Shown here: piece after piece, positions 1-11,700 of the stretch | How the letters are laid out: every line of letters begins with the position of its first letter | Position numbering within the stretch: position 1 is the first letter of the stretch | Source of the DNA: Sporothrix humicola | Lineage: Eukaryota > Ascomycota > Sordariomycetes > Ophiostomatales > Ophiostomataceae | NCBI GenBank assembly: GCA_021396245.1 | Contig: WNYE01000060.1 | Location: forward strand, 186,001 to 250,000 | Direction: 5' to 3' | Length of the DNA stretch: 64,000 nucleotides | Notes under the pieces: model-generated | The model's database searches: none | Told to the model about the DNA's origin: nothing | Seen by the model: only the letters and a program-made list of their open reading frames with translations | Translations under genes and position numbers: made by a program

Positions 1-283
1 CAATGCGACCGGTGATGCGGAAGGACTCGAACGTGCGGTAGGCGACCTTAGCGCCATCCAGCAACCCCGAGCGGCACTCCTCGATAAACTCCTCGCGGCT
101 GTTGGCCTTGGGCACGATAATGTCTGCGACCTCGCTGATCGACTTCCATGTGTCGTGTGCTCTGTATGTACACATTGGTTAGCCTCGAATATTTTGCAGC
201 GGACAACACTGCTGTATATGCACTTACAATTGAATACTGCCGAGCTGCAAGACGCGCATACGGGTAGGCTTGGCGTCGGCCAT
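1..283 (-). CDS. D-2-hydroxyacid dehydrogenase, N-terminal part (cut by window edge)
   Basis: Only the first two exons are inside the window. Exon 1 (228-283) begins at an ATG at 283 and encodes MADAKPTRMRVLQLGSIQ. A 66-nt intron (162-227) with a GTAAGT donor and CAG acceptor follows, then exon 2 (161 to the edge). The joined protein continues with DTWKSISEVADIIVPKANS and a stretch ending AYRTFESFRITGRI. This matches the N-terminal catalytic-domain half of fungal NAD(P)-dependent D-isomer-specific 2-hydroxyacid dehydrogenases (glyoxylate/hydroxypyruvate reductase-like), which reduce 2-oxo acids to D-2-hydroxy acids. The Rossmann GxGxxG motif and the Arg/Glu/His active-site residues lie beyond the edge, so substrate and completeness cannot be judged. 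The start is the only in-frame ATG just before the conserved region. Confidence 0.78.
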
Positions 284-3200
284 TTTGGCGATATTGTCCT
301 GGAACGGATATGGCGAGTGGTGTGTTCCTTCTTGTGTTGGGAATTGTTTTAAAATCAGGGAAGAGTACCGGGATATGTTTCCCAGAAACCGAAACTCTTG
401 TGTGCAAGTGTTTGATTTTGAGAAAGGAGGAAGAATATGGTAATAGGGAAGGGGGCAGCTATTTATATGTAGCAGGAACGGTGGGATATACCTGGATCAT
501 ATATATCATGTGTCACTGCCGTATCATGCCCCTATCATCACTCGCAGAGAAGGTCCTGACGTCGTTATAAGGTTGATGCGAATGTAAGATGTGCTTGCTT
601 CGGTGGATTTTGGTGGCAGGGCTATAAATGGATGCCGATGGTCAATTGTGCGAGCAAACGATGGGCGTGGAGGATGGGTTACTTCCAAATAACAGTGACT
701 AGACAGACAGACGCAATAAGAGACCCGGTAACGAAAGAACAAAAGAGTAGGGGAAGAGATGAAGTTCCGAAATCAACACACGAGAAAGAACAAAAATCTC
801 CGAGGAAGAGTTGGTCGGCCGACGTGGGGTTCAAGATGGGAGGTATACAGCTAAGGGCCAGGGTTCAAGGGTAACAATGAAAGAGTCAAATGTGGTGGGA
901 AAGGGCTAGTGTAAATAAGAAGGCAAAGGCCCTTGAGACCTTGCAGAACTTCGATACGGCACCGAGGCAGGCACCGTTGGGCAGTAAGGCGGCCGCTATG
1001 CAAGGGGGGACGTGTGAGTCTAGCCAAACCGTGGTTGATACCGAAAAGACGGCTGCGTATTGTTGAGAGACAACGACACGGTGGGCCAATCGAGGTGAAG
1101 ATAATGCAGGTTGTAGGTATTGCAAAGAGGATTGGGAGCACGCCGCAATCCCAATAACAGAGACGGTGAGCGTACAAGAAATGACGATTGACAACAGCGG
1201 ATTGACAACACGCTCTTGTGCAATTGGCACGGCAGTGGTTCGCAGTGCTGTGTTCGCAGGATGTGTGTTGCACAAGGGCAAAAACGATGTGTGGAAAGAA
1301 AGATGTGTAGGTTTAATGTTCGAATAAAAGTGCTTGGTAGGTGGGGGAATCGCCGAGGAGTCGTGGTGAGTAAAAAAAAAGAGAGGAAAAGAGAAAAATA
1401 GAAGAAAAAAAGGAGTCAGAGATAATGAATGGACCTGTCATTCGATCGGCATCGCAGCGATTGATGCAAGTGCAACGAGAGATAGAGCTCGGGGCAACAA
1501 GGTCGAGACGGGGCCCTCGTCAAGACGCCGTTCTTTGCCCACCTATTTTGGTTTCCGTGGCCGTCATTTGGCTTCTGCACTTGCATATTTTACTCACATT
1601 TACGTGCTTTTTCTGCACTTGCTCACTTAATGTCGAACTGTGGGGTAAGGTAAGGATAGCAGCGACAACGGAGATGCGGCGATGGGCCGTCGTTTTTTTT
1701 GGTAGTGGCCCGTCCTGGTGCGTTGCAGTCGCCGCGATAGCGTAATTGGGCCCGAAAAAGAGGCAGAAGATGGGGAAAGATGGGGGAACAAGGTTGTACC
1801 CGCCCGGTGTGAAATGTGCGGCATCAAGAGGAGTCGAATAGAATGTTCAATTTGGTTCCTAGGAGAGGAAAGTCACGAAGAAAAAGTAGAGAAAAATAAA
1901 TGTCATGGCGACACGAACGCAGAACAATTCTTTGTTCCATGGCCTTTGATGGGTACTTGAACGACAACGAACGACATTTTGATCATGCAATTTCTTTCTC
2001 GCCATCATTTTTAGGCTTGACTGGTCATGGCTCTTCCTCCCATACGTCCGCAGCTGCGTTGTTTGTCACTTGTCGATTTCATCCCAAATGGCGCTATGGC
2101 ACCTCAACCCTCCCGGAGACGGGCCGGTCAATTGGTAGCGTGCCTTGTCTGGACATAAACCAATATCACAGGCCCCGCAGGGCCATGTGGACGGAGAATG
2201 CAGGGTGGCGGTGAGTGAGTGCTTTTTCGTCTGGGTGTGTTGTGTGCGTGAGTCTTGATGCTCCCGGGCAATCCTCTGTTGGATTTGGGCTCTGTGAATG
2301 GACTTTGGTGGTGTTTTCCTGCATATTCGATTCGTTGCTTGATTCGCAGGAGGCCAGAGCCATGAAACCATATCTGACAAGTCATAAAAACAACCACTGT
2401 CCGTTACTTCCTTTCCATTACCTTTGGGCCTTGTCTTTCATTGACTGACCCGACTTCTGGGGCAAACCCAGTCGGCTGGGAATATGAAAAAACAATGTCG
2501 TGATGATCTGGTTGTGTAAGAATTGCTGCGGGTTTTTCAGTAACCCCCTGTTTGGAGACAGGGACAAAATGCAGTACGCAAAACTTTGAAAGATAAATAA
2601 TTATACATGGTTGCTTTTTCTTTGCCTAACCTTATCTCAGGCAGCGCAGGCCATGCTAGGTCAAATGAGCTGTAATGAAAACAAAATAGAGACAGTATGC
2701 TGAAAGGTTTGCTGCTCACGAAGTATGACGTAAACAGAGATATCCAAGAGAAAGTGCCAAAATATACCAGAAAAAAAGAAAATCCAAATGAAGAAGAATA
2801 AAACAACAATAAGGTTGGTTAAAGCATATGAGTCGTTATTGAACATTAAAGAAATCCCTAGTAGCCTTGTGCACCACGAGGTCATGGTCATACATGTAAA
2901 GAAGGCTAAAGAATATATGAAAAAAGGCAGCAAAAACGGTGTACTATACAGTATCAAACCGGAATATGATCCAAACGTAAGATATAAATGTGCTACTTTC
3001 CACAGAGCGGACAGAGCTCTAAGGGAGTAAACATATGAAAGAGTGCGGGATGGGTCTGTCCCAAAATTAAGAGCAGCGAGTGTAAGGTTGGTGTAGTTGA
3101 GTGATGCAGGTCAAGTCAAGCCTATCACCACAGGGAGGTTTTGGCGCCAGGTTGTGCAGGGTTGTTACACGACAGTTGTTCTCCCGCCACAGTGTTAACC

Positions 3201-3600
3201 TTCGGCCCGGGTAAACTTATTGTCCATAATATATCATGGTGCAAAAGAGGGTGGCTGTGGTCTTGTGGCGGTTGTTGTGTAACAGGGTTTTCCAAGGTGT
3301 CCGGCCGCACACGGAATCGCGACTTTTGTAATCATGCAGTCTACCGTGCAGGCGGATCGGTGTCGGGCTATTGTGAAGGCCTAGCTTGTGGTTGTAAATG
3401 CTAGTCGAACACAAGAGAATGGCGCCGAAGCTCGGCCATAGCTCAAAGATGGGCGAGACGGCCAGGGAGGGGATGGGCCAGCGGGAAGATGGAGATGTCG
3501 ACGTTGAACCAAAGGCTCGAGTTTCCGTTGGTTCAGTTTTTGTTAAGCTGCAAAGCGGAAGAGGATTCAGACTGTTGCTGTATCAGAGCGAGGACGAAAC
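284..3600. other. Intergenic, 3.3 kb, no supportable gene
   Basis: This stretch lies upstream of the dehydrogenase and downstream of the 3' end of the Zn2Cys6 gene. Open frames here are short, overlap each other in several frames and lack recognisable domains or good splice signals. Purine-rich runs (about 1370-1410) suggest promoter or UTR-like sequence. I see no tRNA-like B box and no repeat. Confidence 0.6.
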
Positions 3601-5755
3601 TTATAGCAGGCCTTGGTTGTATCGTCCGGAATCCCGCGAATCAGGCGTGCTGGCCGGGTATCCGTGGTGAATGCGGCCTGCCCAGTAGTCTCGCCGAGGA
3701 CCTTCCTTGTGCACAGGATCGAAAGAAGTCCCAGGATATTCGGGTCGCGGTATAATTGAGCGGGACGAATATGTGCTTTGGTTGTATGATGGTGTGCTGC
3801 CGTGGCCGTTGCTGTTGCTGTTCCCGTCGGTATCGTGGTGGCTGCCATTACCATTGGTGCTGTGGCTCGGTTGATACGAGGAGCCGTTTGATGACTGGGG
3901 GGCCGTTGCGTTATAGTGACCAGAGCCCGAACTTCCAGAGCTGCTCGATGCAGACGATAGAGATGAAAGGCCACCAATGACCGTTGGCGATTTGGTATCG
4001 GCTAAATTCGTCGAAGAGTTGGATGCAGCCGAAGATGACGCTGCAGTTGAGTAGGGAACTGGCGGGGGGCTCTTTGGCCTTGGCGCCGGAGCAGTTGTTG
4101 TCGCTGTAGCCGGGGCCGACGAACCATGTGGAGAAACATGTGCCGTGGCCTGTAAGAAGGCTGGGTTGTTGGGTTGCTGTTTGAAAATCGGATCATAACC
4201 AGCGCAGTCGCGCTTCGACTTCTTACAATTATTGCATGTTGGGTGAGTCTCGTCGCACTAGAATTGAAATTGTTAGGTTCAACTGCACTTAAACCACCAC
4301 TGATACGAAAGCAGACTGTGTGAGATAAAGCGTGGAGCGAAATAAAAAATGAGACGGCACGGAAGCGAGGGCGAGGAATGGTGCACTGGCACAAGTCTGG
4401 TTGTACAAGCGTGCGTGCAGGCGGGAAGTCTGATCTATCCATTGTTTGGTTCCGGCGAACAGACGGATTCGCATCGGCAAAGGAAACCACTAAATCCTGG
4501 CAATCACAAACAGTGGTAGGCGCACAGTTTTTTTGTGGCCGTCTGCGTCCCGGGACCTGGCTGCTGGATTTTTGACTGCCAGATTTCCCGATTTCAGCGT
4601 GCGAAACAGCGAACACAGGCACTTGCCCGAGGGTAAACAGAGTGAGGGCTATGGCCATGATGACGCCCGTGGTGCTTCCTCCTGCACCCAGTAACCAGCA
4701 AATCGAATCTTGTGTCCGACCAAAGCTGCGCTCGCCTAGCTCGTGTGCTTCTGTTGTACTCCCCAGGACTCGGCATTTCTCGTCACAGCTGGTTTCCAAT
4801 CGCACGGATCGTCGTGTAACTTGTTGTTTCTAGGCGGCATAGGACTCGGAGAAGTCGCGGTGCGGAGGTGCAAAGTTGCCAAATTCGAGGGAAAAGAAGT
4901 GCAACAAATAGAGCGAAAAATAGGGAACGTAAAGGGGGACAAAATAGGGAATAAGAGTGACGGATTATCACGAGTAGCAAAGCCAAACTCACCTTAATGC
5001 GCCGCTTCCGGCAGGTCATGCAACCAGTTTTTGTGCGGCGTTTGATTTCCTGCGTGATAGTTAGCAACTGACCGGCCCAATCGATCGAGATGAGAACAGC
5101 ACAGAAAAGTCAGGCATACCTTCTTGTGGCGGAGGCCGATGTTATAGGATGGCACCCTTAGGTCGTTGACATGTCCGTGGTGGTGGCCATAGCTGGAGAA
5201 TGACGGCAGTCCATGCGGCTGGATCCCGTACGGCGGCGGCATGGAATAGAAAGGCAACGGGCCAGGCGGTAGATTCGGCGGTCCTGGGTAGGGTGAGGAG
5301 TGCAGGCTGTTGCTTGAGGAAGGATGCAGAGGATCGATGGTCCGCATGCTGGGCAAGGACGGAATCGAACTGTTCGACGGCGGCGGCGCGCCGATGGGTG
5401 ACGAATGATATAGGTCACTGACACCGATGCCCGGGTTTCCTGGGCCGTGATGGCTACCAATGCTTTGGCTTCCATGAGACGGGTAGTAATGGTGGTTCGA
5501 GTGTGATGAAGAGTTTAGTGAGGAAGACGATGGTGGTGGAGGCGGCGCCTGCTGATGTTGGTGTTGTTGATGTGAATGTTGGTGCGAGTGTTGATGTGAA
5601 TGCTGATGTTGATGCTGATGCTGGTGTTGGTGCTGCTGATGCTGCGACGGAGGTGGCGGTGGAGCATGCTGGTATGAGGACGGGCCCGGATAACTCATAT
5701 TGCCGGGATCAGACAGTCGCGGCAAGCCCGCGTGATGTGATGAGTGGCTCGACAT
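3601..5755 (-). CDS. Zn2Cys6 transcription factor with His/Gln-rich N-terminus (moc3-like)
   Basis: Three exons, 5120-5755, 4993-5049 and 3601-4257, join in frame to 449 residues. The N-terminal 212 residues are low-complexity (Ser, Pro, His, Gln). Exon 2 is only 19 codons and encodes a basic segment plus the first two cysteines (C222, C225). Exon 3 continues with C232, C239, C242 and C249, giving C-x2-C-x6-C-x6-C-x2-C-x6-C, a complete binuclear zinc cluster for DNA binding in the nucleus. The text after the cluster (GYDPIFKQQP) resembles the family annotated as moc3-like in fission yeast and filamentous fungi. No fungal-specific transcription factor middle-homology domain follows, so the protein is short for the class. 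A further 3' exon cannot be excluded. The start is the ATG at 5755. An upstream in-frame open stretch starts only with TTG. Confidence 0.8.
4258..4992 (-). other. 735-nt intron inside the zinc-cluster coding region
   Basis: The donor is GTGAGT directly after the codon for K231 (4992). The acceptor is TAG at 4258-4260, preceded by a CTAAC branch-like site and a T-rich stretch. Removing it joins C225-x6-C232 of the zinc cluster exactly in phase 0, so the boundaries are well supported. The other introns I could bound on the coding side in this window are mostly 55-75 nt. No nested gene is recognisable inside. Confidence 0.75.
5549..5644 (-). repeat. His/Gln codon-repeat tract in the Zn2Cys6 protein
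   Basis: This imperfect trinucleotide-type repeat of CAC/CAT and CAG/CAA codons encodes residues 38-69, alternating QHQHQH and SHQH units. It is flanked by proline runs on both sides. Such tracts are prone to length change by slippage. A His-rich tract could bind metal or act as an activation or condensation-prone segment, but that is inference. Confidence 0.85.
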
Positions 5756-8700
5756 GGCGATTGAATGAATTGGTGTTGAAAGCAAGAGTTTGCAGATACC
5801 ACCAAAAATGAGGTGGGAAACGAAGACGCGTCTCGTTGACCTATTTATGAGGCAAGGCTAATTCTGCAGAAACCATCCGCTACTTTATCGGACAGGAGAG
5901 TCGTCGTGGATGAAAAAAACCTAAGGCTCTATCGTCGATTAAGTCCTGAGCCGATCGATGGTACTGCGAGGCGAAAGCTTTTTGAGGCTCGCGTTGGGCC
6001 TCCGGCGTCGTTACCAGCTATATCGGACGGCGCAGTTCATTGTTTGCCGAGTAGAATGTGTCTGAAGTGCGTGCTGCGAGAATGGCACGAGTTACTGACG
6101 TCCTTTGTCGAGTCTGCGGTTCTTGTGATCCGAGTTTTGTATATTTGTTGTTCCTGCTAGATGCTCTTGTATTGCGGCTCTATTTGGTGGCAGTTGCGTG
6201 TTTTTGGAAGAAAAGGCTCAGTCTTTTGCTGTTGTACACAATCAATGATCCCTATTGATAGTTGCTGGCTGTTGAATGCTTCGCAATGCCGGCGAATGTT
6301 GTTTGTTCGTCAAAATAGTCGTGTGTGGTCGAAAGTCCGTGATGGAGGTTCGAAGGGGACAAGAAGGAAGGAAGTGCGCCAGGCCAATGTTTTAATTAGG
6401 TCGATTTTCTTCACACGGGTGTCCATCTGTGCTACGAGCCTTTTGTCCTGGGGCCGCGGTTTCCAACTCAGCAATCGCTGAATCCACTCCCAATATTGGA
6501 CGTGCGACTTGGGAAGGAGCGGCCGACTAGGGGAGAGGCTAGGGGAGGAGGTCGTCAAAACGGGGGCTGCTATGGGAGAGGGAAAGAGCGACCAGGGGTG
6601 CAGCGCGACCGTGGGCCGGCTTCCTGTCTTTTCATTCTCTTCTGGCTGGGGTGTGGCAGAAGCTAAACTGCTTGTGAACAAGCTGAGTGTGGGGGGTGCA
6701 AAACAAAAAAAGCAAATCTACACAAAAAGGGGGCGTGAGGGTAAAAAGCCGCAACACAACAAAGAAAAAGATGTGTCGTGGGAAAAAGAAGAAAAAGAAA
6801 GCACGGCGTCCAAAGAGAAAGAAGCAATTCCCCCCTTCCCGACGAGCGCTGTCTGTTTGATCAGAGGAAGGTACACAGAATCGTTCTTTCTATTTTACTT
6901 TTGTGCATGCAATGCGCCTTTTTGGTTCTTCTCCTAGTTGCTTGGATTGTCTGCCAAATTCGTTGTCTTCGTTTTCTTCTCTTCCCATGCTCAATGCTCG
7001 CCATACCCTCTTATTCCCAGCTCCAACCCCGGCTCTCAACGCCAATGCCCATGCGGCCGCGGCTGCAAGAATAGGTCAGTGTCAGCACCGGACCCAGCAG
7101 CCCAGTCCAAAAGGGTATGCAGCCGATGCTGTGAGGGGGTCTACTACGGTCCGCCAAGGATATGACCAGCGGCCAAATGGTCGCTTGGGACTAGCGTTGG
7201 CACGCTGGGAAACAGGGACCTGCTCCTTTCTGTTATTTTTATTCATACCCAGATATGAAATGGCCGGGCGTTGGCCGCATCCGAGATGTGCTGCTACGGT
7301 ATGGTTATGCTGCATTTTCTGTTGGTTATTGGGAGGATGCTGCGCCAATCATTACTGAGTACTGACTGGTGTTTTTGTACAGACCCCGAGTACTTGGGCA
7401 TTCACGATGTCTTGCGGTGCAGTACTGCCACTGCCGTGTATTTTAACACTCGACTCCCTTACCTTTGACCTGTCTTTGCACAAGCAAGATACAAAAAGTC
7501 TCCAACACCGGCGGCACTCGTGCAGCAGATGCACAGTGGGATGAAGGTGGGTTGTGGGATGCGGATTGGAGGGGTGTTGTGCAGCCGGATGCATCTTGGG
7601 TGTAGGGCCTCATCCAGGGCTTGTGAGCGAGCGGGCCTCGCCTGTGCAGTTCCCGGCTGCTCAGCATGGTTCGGTCGACATTACGCGGAGACCTGTCCCA
7701 TGCCTGGAAACCTGCATTTCCCCGTTGCCTTTCCTTTCAACTGGGTAGGTATCTGACTGATTTTACCTTCCCCCGAGTCCATGGTTACATGGTCTCTGGC
7801 TCTGCCTGCAGTCACCGAGTCCCCCTTTCTAAGTGCATCATGTCTTGTTTATTCGGGAATCTGCCAATTTCTTTCAAAATGTTTCCTAATTTGCCAAGCA
7901 CAGTTCTCTTTCGTTCCCTCCTGACGATGAGAACCAGTTGTCAACTCGAACTCTTAGACAGCATGTCTTGCTAAACTACTCCATAATTCCATTAGAAACA
8001 GATTCGTAGCAGATCCGACTTACAACTTATCTTACGACTTGTTAAGGCGTCCTCTCCGCTTCGCTTCGCCTCGCCTCGCTGCTCGCCTCCTCTTTCCCCT
8101 CCTCCCTAGCTCGATAGACCGCTCCTCTTTTCCCCGGGCCTGTGGAAATTTAACGGCTGCGCTAAATTCACCGTCAACGGGTGCGATTCGCACAACCCAC
8201 ACTGGACAAAACTCGTGTCTTTCTTTGCCAATAGTGTGTCCGACACCCAGGACAGACACCCCTTGCATCCAGTGTGCAGTTGGTCTCGTCCTATTCGCTA
8301 CGCGAGCATGTCCCGGCCCCCACAAGCAGGTAACTGCACGCTGTTCTTTTACACAGAACAGTTGTAGTTTTCTTCTGCTGTTGAGTCTACGCTTGGGGAA
8401 TTACAATGGACGGCGACCAAAACCTCAGCGATGGGAATGAATGCTTTAGCCTGTCTCTGTTGCATTGTTCTTGGGCAACTTCGTCCATCCTTTAAACAAT
8501 ACTCAGGCTCCATGGAAATGACTCTTCCATGATGCTTCACTCTTTATCTCGTCCTTCTTATACTGAACGCCAAATCGCATGCCTGAGAGGTAAATGGGGC
8601 CTCAGCCGTCCATTTATCATCCCAGGTCCCGCCTGAGGTGCTTCTATTCGGCTGCCGGTTGAACACCTGGAGGTGGGGTGGAATTGCTGCTGGACTGTGG

Positions 8701-11700
8701 ACAAAAAGATGACTTGTCCAGACCACAGTAGGAACAAAAGAGAAAACAAATAAACATAGAAGGATGCACCACGGAGGAGGGTCAAAGTTAATAAGAAAAT
8801 TAGGTGGCAGAAGGAGAGACAATCGAAATAAAAAGCGGCAAGACGGGGGTCTGCCTGTGGGTGATGAGGGGGGTTGAGTTTCTTGGGAGGGGTGTAGCCC
8901 GAAATTGAGAGGCATCCGTAAATGTACCTTTAAATGTGATGTGTATGTGTGTTGCTTTCTTTTGGCTCAATCTTTACACGTCAACAAGCTAGAGTAGGCG
9001 GCTGGTGTAATGCTGTTTACTTATCTGTGCCCTCCGTAAATAGAGAGTCTATTACTGGGGAGTGTGGATCTCAATTCCAAGACGGAAGACACAAGCGAGA
9101 GACGAGGGACGAAACTGTAAAACGACAACGCGGAAAGGGAAAATGAAAAGGTAACAAGAAACAGAAAAGAACAATTCAGGAGGGATTCGTAGAAACTGTG
9201 CGAGGAAGGCCCATGACTGGGGCTGCTGGTTAAAAAGAAGAGCGAAAGAAAAAGGAAAAGGCAAAAAAAAGTAAGAAGTAATATAAAAAGAGGAAAACGA
9301 TAAAGGTGGTGTGGAGAGAGAATGAAGCAAGGACTAACCCAAAAGAAAAAGTAAAAAAGAAAAAGAAAAGCGGGAGACAGGGTGCGCTGTTGGTTTCGAT
9401 TTCAACGATCGACGGCACAGCATTGGACAAATTTTGAAGAAGAGACCAGAAAGAAGAAAGATACTGAGTGGTGACAGAGTTGTCAGCATCAACATTGCAC
9501 AATTCATCGTTATGTCGTAGGGCTCGGTGTGTCCACGGCAGGGTGTGGCGTTATTGGCTCATCACGATTATTGGAAAAGGGAGGCAGAGAGATGCGAGAG
9601 GAAATGGGGGGTTGAATCCAGAAAACCAGCAGCCGACGGACGGGGGTTAAACTGACAGGGACCAGGGCTGTTGACAGACGAGAAAGGCGACAATAAACAC
9701 TTCCCGCGTTCAATTTTGTTGGTCTGGATTTCTTAGATATAAAATACATACAGCCTTTTTTATCCCGTATTTCCATAGTCCTTTAATTCGGCCTTTGGCA
9801 GAAAATAAACATGATCGAACCCTCTGCCCGGGTCGACCGCATTGCATGTGCTTTTTCAAAGGAACGGCCAAAATGCTTGTTGAGCCCTGGCAAAATACAG
9901 AATGCAACTGTAAAGCAGCGCCACTACGACATTAATTATCTGCTTTCCGACACAGATGCTCCAGGTACATGGTACCTCATTGACTAGGGGCCAGAAGGCG
10001 TTTTCTTGTAAAAGGGCAAGTAGTATTACGGAGTACATAATACCTGTGCATTGGGCTTGCATGGAGTACGTGTACAAAGGCCACACTCACCTAGCATCTT
10101 CCCGTCAACGTTGTATCTCGACATTTTCCCTTTGGGAACAACATCCCAATTCCCAGTCCCCATATATCAAATCTCGGATCTGTTGCCGTGCAGATGACCA
10201 TTGAAGGCTGCAGCCTTGGTACTGTGATGAAAATGCTTTTCAATACCCCGATCTCGTGATAACATGTGTTTCAATCTCTTCAAAGTACAATATCCCAGAG
10301 AAGAAAAAAGAAGAAGAAAACGGTCTTGTTCAATTGAGCCTGACGCCATCATCTGGCGTCTGGAAACCAATACGTCGTACATCAAGACGCCTGTAGTGTA
10401 AGGGCTTGTGCCAACCATGGTGGACGCCTTGCTTCAATCCTTTGAGCATTCGAGCTCCCCCAGATTTTGTACACTCAGCCTTTCGGCATCGAATCGGTCG
10501 CTGGATGCGACTGCTACCTCGCGTAGCCATAAATATATATCTCGACAATCCCATCTCATCGTAGACTGGCTCAGGTACTCCGTGCTCCCACGGTACTCTC
10601 GATTATCCCATTCGCCTCACAATACTTTCCCTCGTGAGCCTCCACGTAGACGCTCGCCTGGGCCTGGTGTAATTCGCTTGCAGCGCTGTCCCTTGCTGTG
10701 GCGTTTGGTGTCTCTGCCGCACCCTCTATTGTATGAGTCGATGGTGATTTGAGCATCGAAGTTGTAGAGCAGAGTGCCACTTGTGTTCCCAATGGCGGTG
10801 GCTTTTTGGGAATATTCTGAACACGGATACATTTGTATCGTAGGACTACCTGGCGCCTCTTTTAACCACAACGCAATAAACTCGCCGTCCAGCCACCTCC
10901 ACGTTCCTCTCTCCGAGGGCTGAACATGACGATTGTCTGTCTCATTGAGCAATAAAAGAGAGACAGAGAATTATGGATGGGCTCCTCGGCCTCACTGACC
11001 GCCCATAAGATTGCTCGCAGGCCCAAGCTGTCATATCTCCTTGTCTTTCCTACGCGGACCATTTCAAGCTAATAAAATACCTGATCAACTGTCGTAAGAT
11101 ACCAAGAGACCGGTTGGTTCCTGAATCTTGTTTGTCAAGCTTGTGATGTTTGCATCTTACGATGCCTTTTAGTAAGGAGCAATTAGCGTCACAAGCCACT
11201 GCCAAGCAGAGCGTAAAAAAGCAGCCTATCCGCTCGGCCTGGCCCCAGCTAAAATCCACAGCTAAAACCACGGCTCCACTGTTAGCGCGCTCAGAGCACA
11301 TGGCTTTTAGGGTGCAGAGTCCCTGAAGGCCATTCGCGTTCTTGAATTTTATTTATCTTTTTGTTTTACTCTTTGCTTCCACTTTTTTATTTTCCATGTC
11401 TCTCCTTGGGTCCCTAAGTTACTCTCCCTTTTGGCGTTGTCTTATTGTCTTCTGCTCTTTTCGACGACTCCCAATATCAATGTCTCCGGGCCATGCACTG
11501 TCCTCTGTGTGACTCTCCCGGCAATCTCTTATTTCTCCTCCTAAAAAGGCTCACGGGTCGGAAGCGAACGATAAACGGACGTGACGGTGCCAGAGCTAGC
11601 GGGCTTAGTACTGCCAAAAAAAAAAAAGCCCCCCTTTCTTTCTCGCCTATTTTCGCACTACGACGTCGATGTTAAGGAAGGAAGGCGCGAATAAAGAAGC

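Noticed and set aside
10617..10952. 111-codon minus-strand frame with protein-like composition
   Set aside because: Isolated in a gene-poor region, it overlaps another open frame on the opposite strand and has no recognised domain.
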